This document shows, piece by piece, positions 32,684 to 40,200 of a DNA stretch of 41,440 nucleotides. The stretch is from Oscillospiraceae bacterium (GTDB lineage: Bacteria; Bacillota; Clostridia; Oscillospirales; Oscillospiraceae): contig JAFTTQ010000062.1 in NCBI GenBank assembly GCA_017466665.1, forward strand, positions 1 through 41,440, written 5' to 3'. Both the position numbers and the translations under genes were made by a program. Within the stretch, counting starts at the first letter, position 1. Each line of letters begins with the position of its first letter. The notes under the pieces were generated by a model. That model ran no database searches and was not told where the DNA came from. It saw only the letters and a list, made by a program, of their open reading frames with translations.

Positions 32684-34594
32684 CTACATAAGAGTGTGGT
32701 AATAGTAAATCGGCATTGCGCTCCAGCCGTGGCAGAGGCTTCCTGCACCGGCAAAATCGCTCTCGCCTAACTCTGTTTCCCAAACGGTGGTGCTGCCTGC
32801 TTTCAACATAGGTGTATAGATTTTTTCAATGTCCCTGAGAATTACAGGGGCATATTTTTCTTTGTTGACTTTCAAAAGTGCATCATACTTAAAGCACTGC
32901 ATGGACAAGGAAATGGGTGTCATCTGGGGGTCATTCAGAAGCTGCTGGCACAGAGCTTCAGCTTCTGCACCGGTAACCGCACCGCACAGAATTGCCAATG
33001 CATTGCCTAACTGGCTGTAAGATGTGCGGCCTAAATAGTTATAGCAGATGCCTTTGTCGCTGTCCCAAAAGGTTTTTATGATATGGCGGTTTAATTCTGC
33101 AGCCAGCACCCGGTAATCGTTACCGATGCCCAGTATCTCGGAAATCACTGCCATATTCTCCAGAGCAATGGATAGTAGTGCATTACTTAATAGATCGCAG
33201 GAGAAGGTATGTAGTCCCCAGTTGTCCAGATTCTCTTTCCACTCATAGAAATTCCAATAGCTTTTTCCTTCAAAGGGCTGGAAAAGACCGTTTTGAATAC
33301 GGCTTGTAAAAGCACGCAGAATCGATGTGAGCTTTGAATATATTTCCGTCAGAAATACTGTATCGCCGCTATGCTCCAGATATTCCCGACAGGCGGTGAT
33401 GTAGTGCAGGGAGAAGGAGGGAATTACCAGATCCAGCTTTATGGGATAGCAGATGGAGAGCAGGCCGTCGTCACGACGATCCTTGGAGATCAGCTCCAAA
33501 TTTGACCGCGGAAACCGATATTCCCCAAAAGCATAGTAGCCGCAGAGCATCTGATTCCGGCTGTCCATTGCATAAAGTGCCTGCTCCCGCCAAGGGCAGT
33601 CCTCATAATGCTCGTGCATACAAAGATGCAGAGTTTCCACGCACATATCGTAAATTTTATTCTGTAAGTCGGTCAGTTTTGGCCGCTTTTTTTCTGCCAA
33701 AATATACATTGTGGGAACAATGGCAATTTTTTGAATATCTAATGGATATTCAGAGGTAATTTCCAAATAGCGGCATCCGAATCTGCGGAAAGGATTGAAG
33801 AAAACATTGTTTCCAATCTTTGTTCGATAATCCATACTGAAATCCCGGTCGCCAATGACCCTGCGAACCTGTCCGTCTGCCAAATGTTCGCCGTAAGCTA
33901 TGGTAACATTCTGCTCGCAGGAGGAATGAAACGCAAAGCTGAGAAAACCCACCTGCTCCCGACCTAAATCAAAGATGATGTCCGTATCAGAAATCTGCTT
34001 GATTTCTTTGCCGGAAACCTCCTGCAGCAGTGTCAGTTTGTCGCAAGGTCTGATCCGAAGAGGCAGCTTTTGATTCACAACAACGGAAGGGCTAAAATCC
34101 GTTAATTCCCCGGTCAGCCAGTTGTCCTCTTTTGTGGCATCATAGCCGTAGCCATAGCCTAACTGCCCGGAGAGAATTTTACAACGATGATTTATATATG
34201 CCTTGTTCATACGGGAACGCGTGCGCTCGCTGCTTTGGCAAAGAACAGAATCGTTACAAGCCAAAGCATACAGCAAAGCGGCATTGCCGGGGTAGTAGAC
34301 AGATGACGTTTCCAGTCCATAATACCAAACAAGGATTGCCAGCCGGTTGCTACCCTTACGGCAGAAAGAAGTGACATCCACTTCATCATAGACTTTATCA
34401 TAGGGGAAATCTCCATATTGTCCCCAAGCGGCAAGCTGGCCATTTATGTAGGCGGCATAATTGCTGTCGGCAGAGATCTGCAAGGTGACTTTTCCGGATT
34501 CATAGAAAAAATCGTCCACAAATTCACCGTATTCATCGTTTTGCGGACTGCAATTACACCAGATCCAATGGGCGTTTTTGATATGTTCAGTCAT
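32684..34594 (-). CDS. GH78-like alpha-L-rhamnosidase, C-terminus apparently truncated
   Basis: The 636-residue protein has no signal peptide and is probably cytoplasmic. N-terminal beta-sandwich parts (HWIWCNCSPQNDEYG; LQISADSNYAAYINGQLAAWGQYGD, shown here as two adjoining pieces) precede an (alpha/alpha)6 barrel carrying the GH78-type block DCPWREQALYAMDSRNQ. Late motifs TTVWE and SLCHGWSA are also present. Family members normally continue after GWSAxPxYY with an 80-150 residue beta domain. Here the protein ends within a few residues, at TAG then TAA, 6 bases before the recombinase fragment. It releases terminal L-rhamnose from glycans if still active. The start is 4 bases after the AraC gene, so the two are cotranscribed. 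Confidence 0.8.
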   Translation of the reverse strand: MTEHIKNAHWIWCNCSPQNDEYGEFVDDFFYESGKVTLQISADSNYAAYINGQLAAWGQYGDFPYDKVYDEVDVTSFCRKGSNRLAILVWYYGLETSSVYYPGNAALLYALACNDSVLCQSSERTRSRMNKAYINHRCKILSGQLGYGYGYDATKEDNWLTGELTDFSPSVVVNQKLPLRIRPCDKLTLLQEVSGKEIKQISDTDIIFDLGREQVGFLSFAFHSSCEQNVTIAYGEHLADGQVRRVIGDRDFSMDYRTKIGNNVFFNPFRRFGCRYLEITSEYPLDIQKIAIVPTMYILAEKKRPKLTDLQNKIYDMCVETLHLCMHEHYEDCPWREQALYAMDSRNQMLCGYYAFGEYRFPRSNLELISKDRRDDGLLSICYPIKLDLVIPSFSLHYITACREYLEHSGDTVFLTEIYSKLTSILRAFTSRIQNGLFQPFEGKSYWNFYEWKENLDNWGLHTFSCDLLSNALLSIALENMAVISEILGIGNDYRVLAAELNRHIIKTFWDSDKGICYNYLGRTSYSQLGNALAILCGAVTGAEAEALCQQLLNDPQMTPISLSMQCFKYDALLKVNKEKYAPVILRDIEKIYTPMLKAGSTTVWETELGESDFAGAGSLCHGWSAMPIYYYHTLM

Positions 34595-34598
34595 AGTG

Positions 34599-35453
34599 TT
34601 ATTCCTTATAGTTGTTTTTTCGGTATTTCAGCGGTGACATACCGTATTTCTTTTTGAATAGAGTGTATGCCCAGCCTACATTTTCAAATCCGCATTCATA
34701 GCAAATATCAATGATGGGGGTGTCACTGGTCAGCAGGGAGTTTGCCCAGTAGTTCAGCCGCAGATCGTTGATGTAGTCGGGAATGGTTTTTCCGTAGTAT
34801 TGCTTGATCATTCTGCCTAAGTAAGCACGGCATTTTCCACTCATTTCCACCATATATTGAGGACCTTGACTGAAGTTTTCAAGCTTCTGCATATCCGCAT
34901 TCAGCTTGGACAGCCAAAGCGGAGCGTGGGAGTCGTCGTTTTCCGATTCCACAAGCGGTACAAAATATCGGGTGAATACCTTGAGCAGCAAAAGTCTGCA
35001 GCGGTATTTCAGCAGCGGAATGTCGGACGAGGATGTGGCGTTCAGCATTTCTATTTGCTTAATAAACCATTGAATATCTCCGTCACCCAGTATTACGCTG
35101 GGTGGAAACGGAGAGGACAGAAGCTCAGAAGAGCCGCATCCATCAGTCAGGTAACTGAAAAGCTCCATCAAGATATCGTTATCGAAGGAGAGGTTTATAA
35201 AGGAAACACTTTTATTGGAGGTGTATTCGTAACAATGGGTATCTTCCTTCCGGATAAAAACCAGCGTACCTTGCTTGAGGGCCTCTTTTGCGCCGTTGAT
35301 ATTGTGGATAATATGGTCAGACAGAGTTAAAAAGATTTCATAAAAATCGTGAGAGTGTAATTTTGAGTTCTCGTCGTGTACATAGACGGTACGGTAACAA
35401 AAACCGGTTTTTTGGCTGACGGGGCCGACCGTTTCGTAAAAGATCTGTTGCAT
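34599..35453 (-). CDS. AraC-family transcriptional regulator
   Basis: The 284-residue regulator starts at ATG 35451-35453, with AAAGGAGGT 8 bases upstream; the upstream ATG at 35486 lacks a site. The N-terminal cupin-like sensor has the sugar-binding-style HSHDFYEIFLTL. The C-terminal pair of helix-turn-helix motifs ends with DICYECGFENVGWAYTLFKK and YGMSPLKYR, the AraC signature. It precedes the rhamnosidase gene by 4 bases and diverges from a secreted protein gene, so it probably senses a sugar and controls this locus. Confidence 0.93.
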   Translation of the reverse strand: MQQIFYETVGPVSQKTGFCYRTVYVHDENSKLHSHDFYEIFLTLSDHIIHNINGAKEALKQGTLVFIRKEDTHCYEYTSNKSVSFINLSFDNDILMELFSYLTDGCGSSELLSSPFPPSVILGDGDIQWFIKQIEMLNATSSSDIPLLKYRCRLLLLKVFTRYFVPLVESENDDSHAPLWLSKLNADMQKLENFSQGPQYMVEMSGKCRAYLGRMIKQYYGKTIPDYINDLRLNYWANSLLTSDTPIIDICYECGFENVGWAYTLFKKKYGMSPLKYRKNNYKE

Positions 35454-35467
35454 AAGTGTACCTCCTT

Positions 35468-35503
35468 TTGTGTCACAATTACACAAAAAACCGTTTTTGT
35501 CAA
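35468..35503 (-). promoter_or_regulatory. AraC gene promoter overlapped by an inverted repeat
   Basis: TTGACA (35498-35503) is followed 16 bases later by a weak -10, TAATTG (35476-35481). An inverted repeat TTGTGT-N7-ACACAA (35468-35486) covers the -10, a suitable place for a repressor or for autoregulation by the AraC protein (inference). Confidence 0.55.
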
Positions 35504-35598
35504 TAGAAAAAACTGCACAAAAAAGAAAAATATGGAAAGGAATATCACCACGCCGTAAAAGTGTGTGTTTGCTACTGGAATATTTTTATTTTTAACTG

Positions 35599-35607
35599 TG
35601 CTATAAT
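35599..35607 (+). promoter_or_regulatory. Extended -10 promoter of the secreted repeat protein
   Basis: TGC-TATAAT (35599-35607) is an extended -10 without a recognisable -35 at the right distance. That would fit activation by the divergent AraC regulator. Apart from this and the AraC promoter I see nothing else in 35454-35667. Confidence 0.6.
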
Positions 35608-35667
35608 TACAATGAAAAATAGTTTGAGCAGAAAAGTCAAGAAACAAAAAAAGAAGGGTGCGATACG

Positions 35668-37140
35668 ATGAATCGAATGAATATTGGCAGAAAACTGGCA
35701 ATACTGCTGATGGTGCTGTGTATGGCAGTGCCCCTGCTGACCGGTACGGCAGCCGCAGATACGGTTGTTCCTTCGGGTGAGGAGTACACCCTGTCGTTCA
35801 GCGGTGTGGAGGAAGTGTTTTTTGGAAATGCAACGAAAGCCAATATTAAGGCGGGGAAGGATGTGTACCTGACCTATACTGTGGATAGGGTTCGCACAGA
35901 CCATAAAGCGGTTCAGCACGGTGTGCTGGGTACCAGCCGTCCGGAAACCAGATACCCTTATGATAAAGGCGGCGTGCTTTGCTATTCTGACGATGCTCCG
36001 ATTATGGAACAGGGCTATACTTACTTCTTTAAGTTTTCCTATAACGAAGAAACAGGCTTTGAGTATGTTGCAGCCAGAGCGAAGAACGGAACTTCTGAAT
36101 GGGTTTGGTTTGACAGCAGAGTGGGCGACGAAACCGATAACTATTCCCATTATGGTATATGGCTTGCCGGCGGCATTGTATCAGTCCGGCTGACCCATGT
36201 TCGTTGCTATGACAAGGATGGAAACGATCTTGGCATCTATGCCCCGAAGCACAGAGATACGCTTTTGGACGAAGCGACTGTGCGAAGCACCAATGATGAA
36301 CTGGATCATAAGTATAGCATTACGGTGGACAATGCTACCAATGTTGTGGTTACTAACGCAAAGCAAACCAGCTCTGATGTTGTGTATATGGAATATACCG
36401 TAAAAGAGAGCAGCAAAACGAAAATCTACCAGTGGGGATTACTCAATCACCACGCACCCCAAAAGAAATATCCCCACGCCGGCGCAGGTTACCTGTTCTA
36501 CGAGATGGATGAAAAGAATCCAGGACAGGGCTATTTGCTGCAAGAGGGCGCATCCTATGTGATCACCTTCCTCAGACGAAACGGGCAGGTTTTAACCCTG
36601 GTGCAAAGAACACTAGGCAGCAAAGTGGAATTCAAGGAATTTGTCAATACGACCGGTGTGTATAACCAAAATGATCCGTATTTTGCACTGTGGCTCGGCG
36701 AAGGTGCAAATTATCCTGTCAATTGCGAAATTGTGGATTTCCGTTGCTATGACGGAAACAATAACAACCTTGGCGTACAGACCAATGACAGCACCAATCT
36801 GATCAAGATAGAGCACTTTGGTGAGTTGGAGGATTATGCCGGCTGTGAAGCGGTATATTACGATGCACAGTCCGGAAGCACCATTATGCTGTACTCCGAT
36901 CAGACTGCAAAGGTTACCCGGGACGGTGTTTCCGAAACCATCACCTATAAGATCAAGGATGATGTTCTGACCCTGCAGTTTGCAGATAGGACAGAGGAGT
37001 ACGCATATTTTTATCAGAAGTTTACAGCAGAGGACGGAAAGGTCTATGTCCGGCTTGGTCAGTACACGGTTACCTTTGAAACCGGTACGGATGAAAAGAT
37101 TCAGCCTGTGACGGTCAATTCGTCTGACCTTCCACGATGA
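35668..37140 (+). CDS. Secreted protein with two copies of a beta-rich domain
   Basis: The 490-residue protein has an N-terminal signal peptide (LAILLMVLCMAVPLLTGTAAA). Two homologous segments follow, about residues 40-195 and 215-375. Each contains a GLL/GVL start, a RYPY or KKYPH site with GGVLCY/GAGYLFY, and an ending of DxRCYDxxxNxLG type (THVRCYDKDGNDLG; VDFRCYDGNNNNLG). A small C-terminal domain of about 90 residues (LYSDQTAKVTRDG, TYKIKDDVLTLQF) looks like a lipocalin-type barrel. I recognise no named family; carbohydrate binding is a guess from the beta-rich pattern and neighbours. The C-terminus may be disturbed, because coherent coding sequence continues in another frame (37112-37249). 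Confidence 0.8.
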   Translation: MNRMNIGRKLAILLMVLCMAVPLLTGTAAADTVVPSGEEYTLSFSGVEEVFFGNATKANIKAGKDVYLTYTVDRVRTDHKAVQHGVLGTSRPETRYPYDKGGVLCYSDDAPIMEQGYTYFFKFSYNEETGFEYVAARAKNGTSEWVWFDSRVGDETDNYSHYGIWLAGGIVSVRLTHVRCYDKDGNDLGIYAPKHRDTLLDEATVRSTNDELDHKYSITVDNATNVVVTNAKQTSSDVVYMEYTVKESSKTKIYQWGLLNHHAPQKKYPHAGAGYLFYEMDEKNPGQGYLLQEGASYVITFLRRNGQVLTLVQRTLGSKVEFKEFVNTTGVYNQNDPYFALWLGEGANYPVNCEIVDFRCYDGNNNNLGVQTNDSTNLIKIEHFGELEDYAGCEAVYYDAQSGSTIMLYSDQTAKVTRDGVSETITYKIKDDVLTLQFADRTEEYAYFYQKFTAEDGKVYVRLGQYTVTFETGTDEKIQPVTVNSSDLPR

Positions 37141-37249
37141 ATATAAATTCTCCGTGGTACAGAATGCAGAGAAATCCTATTATAGCGGAAGTGAAATGGA
37201 ACTGACAATGCAGGCAGGCGAAGGTGTCCTGATTGTTTTTGAGCAGTGA
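37112..37249 (+). pseudogene. Out-of-frame coding remnant between two secreted-protein genes
   Basis: In the frame +1 to the preceding gene, bases 37112-37249 encode a coherent end: RLTFHDEYKFSVVQNAEKSY and YSGSEMELTMQAGEGVLIVF, then a stop. It has no start codon or ribosome binding site. It could be the displaced C-terminus of the preceding gene after a frameshift, or the tail of a deleted gene. The next gene's AAAGGAGGG follows directly. Confidence 0.45.
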
Positions 37250-37265
37250 AAGGAGGGCGTGATTT

Positions 37266-40200
37266 ATGAAAAATAAAAGATGGATTGCATGGATCACAGC
37301 CCTGTGCCTGGTGCTTGGATGCAGTGGAATCCCTTCGTTTGTATCTGCCGATGCCGATCCCACCCCTGAGGATTTGGGTTATACCAAATATACCCTGAAA
37401 GAGCTGGGAATTGCGGATAATACCTACAGCACCAATGCTGTGGTCGCAAAGCAGGGTGCGAACGGTCTTAACAATATGTATCTGGATGTGAATGTGGCTT
37501 TCGGTTATAAAGCTGACGGCACGGCAGATCCCTATACCGGCATTAAGATCGGTCATAAAAGCGCATCCAGTTGGGATGGTATTCGTATTGGCTTGGATAC
37601 CGGCGACAAGCTGACAGTTCGCTGTGCACAAACCAATAAGGAGCTTTTTGCCGTTACCACGGAGCAGGCCGGCATTGACAGCTTTACAAAAAGCTTCAAT
37701 TTGAAAGTTGCCACCCAAATGACACAGTCCAGTGTTTCAGGCTGTATGGATGTTACCATCTCCCTGTGGATCGACAACAGGCTGATCAAGCAGGAAGAGA
37801 AAATCGAAGCACTTCCAGGAATCGGAGATTATGTTGGTGTTTTGAGTTGGAACGGTGCAAGTGTTACGGTTGCAACTGCGGATGGCTCAAGCCCGGAAAT
37901 CCCTGCACCGGCAGGCGACACGCCGGAGGAACTGGGCTTTACCCGGTTTACGTTGAGTGAACTGGGAATTGCCGACGGCACTTACAGCACCAATGCTGTA
38001 ACGACCAAAGATACCGGCGGATTAAACGGCAAATATTTGGATGTAGATGTTTCTTTCAGCTATAAGCCCGACGGTACGGAAGATGCCAGTACCGGCATTA
38101 AGATCGGCAATACTGCGGCTACAAGCTGGGACGGTATCAAGATCGGTCTGATTGCTGGGGATAAGCTGACGGTAAACTTTACAACAACAAACTATACGGC
38201 ATTTACTCTCACGACAGCCGAAGCCGGCGTAGACACCTTTACCGAAACCTTTAACCTGAAGTTTGCCACAAAAATGGAACCGAATGGCAGTGCCACCGAT
38301 GTGACCATTTATATGTGGATCAATGACAAATTGGTGAAAAAGGATGTACTGGTTGGCGGTATGTCTGGAATCGGTACTTATGCCGGTATCCTGAGCTGGA
38401 ACGGTGCCAGCGTAACGGTGGCAACGCCGGAGGAAAAAGTACCGGATGCAACCGAGCCGGACGCAACGGAACCGGAGGAGACGGTTCCGGAGAATGCAAC
38501 CCCTGAGGATCTGGGCTACACCATTGTTACATTAAAGAACCAGTTTGCCATTGCAGACGGTACTTATAACACCAACGCTGTGGTCACCAGTCCGTATCCC
38601 AAGGGACTGAACAATACTTGCCTGGATGTAGATGTTTCCTTTGGCTATAAGCCGGACGGCACAGAAGATGCCTCCACCGGTATCAAATATGCCAATACAG
38701 CGCCTACCAGCTGGGACGGTATTAAGATCGGTCTGATCGCCGGAGATAAGCTGACCGTAAACTTTACCACAACCAACTACACAGCCTTTACACTGACCAC
38801 TGAGCAGGCCGGTGTGGATACTTTTACGGAAACCTTTAACCTGAAGTTTGCCACGAAGATTGCAGAAAACGGCGGCAAGCACGATGTGACCATCACGATG
38901 TGGATCAACAGTAAGCTGGTGAAAAAGGATGTATTGGTTGGCGGTATGTCCGGTATCGGCAACTGCGCCGGTATCCTCACTTGGAACGGTGCAAGTGTCA
39001 CGGTGGCGACCCCGGAGGGAAGTGATTCAAGCGTGGAAACAGACGAAAGAGTACCTGATTATGAAAATCCTCCCGCAGAAATGGGCGGAAAAACCTGGGC
39101 AGGTCACTATATTACCTCCGTAAATACCCAAAGCGGTACTACGGTTATCAGCGCTGCCGATACGGATAACGGCTATCAATCCACTGCAGATTACACAGCA
39201 TATGGCTTTGACTATGTAATGGACTTCAATGTAGACCGTGAGCTGAAGATTCTGCAGATCACCGATACACAGATCATCGATGCAGCCCAATGCAGAACGG
39301 AAGACCGCTTGGCGGACTTCCAAAAGTCCAACTGGGCAACGGATAAAATGTACAACAATGTACTGCGCTATATTGTCAAAGCAGTCAATGATACAAAGCC
39401 GGATTTGATTATTTTGACCGGTGACATTATCTACGGCGAATTTGACGATAACGGTTCTGCGATGATGGCCATTATCAATTTAATGGATAGCCTACAGATT
39501 CCCTGGGCACCTATTTTCGGCAACCATGAAAACGAAAGTGAAATGGGTGTAGCTTGGCAGTGCCAAATGCTGGAAAATTCTCCTTACTGCCTGTTTACCC
39601 GCAGAAATGAAATTGGCGGTAACGGCAACTACTCCATCGGTATTGCGAAAAATGGTCAGCTTCAGCGGGCTATCTTTATGATGGACTCCAACGGCTGTGC
39701 AAGAAGCAGCAATGTCAACGGTACTGCCGTTAAGACAACGGTTGGCTTTACCCCTGCCCAAAGGCAGTGGCTGAGAAACACCGGCTTGCAGATCAATGCA
39801 GCAGCAGGGAAGACCATTCCTTCATTCCTAGGCTATCACATTCCCACAGAAGAACCGCTGCTGGGTGCCATTGCTGCCGGATATCAATCCGGTGCGGACA
39901 GTGCAGACATTACCTATACCATCGGCGTGGACAATATAGCACAGCCCGGTGACAGCGGCTACAAGGGGGATGCGATCAATCCTTATCCGGATCCGGAGCT
40001 GCTGCCGATTTTGAAGGAGATCGGAACAGACGGTGTGTACCTGGGTCACGTCCATTTGATCAGCACGAGCGTGATGTATGAGGGAATCCGTTGGACCTTT
40101 GGCCTGAAAACCGGCACCTACGATGCAAGTCCGGAAATTCTGGGCGGTACACTGATCACACTGGCATCGGATTCCAATGCCTTTACTGTAAAGCAGACTC

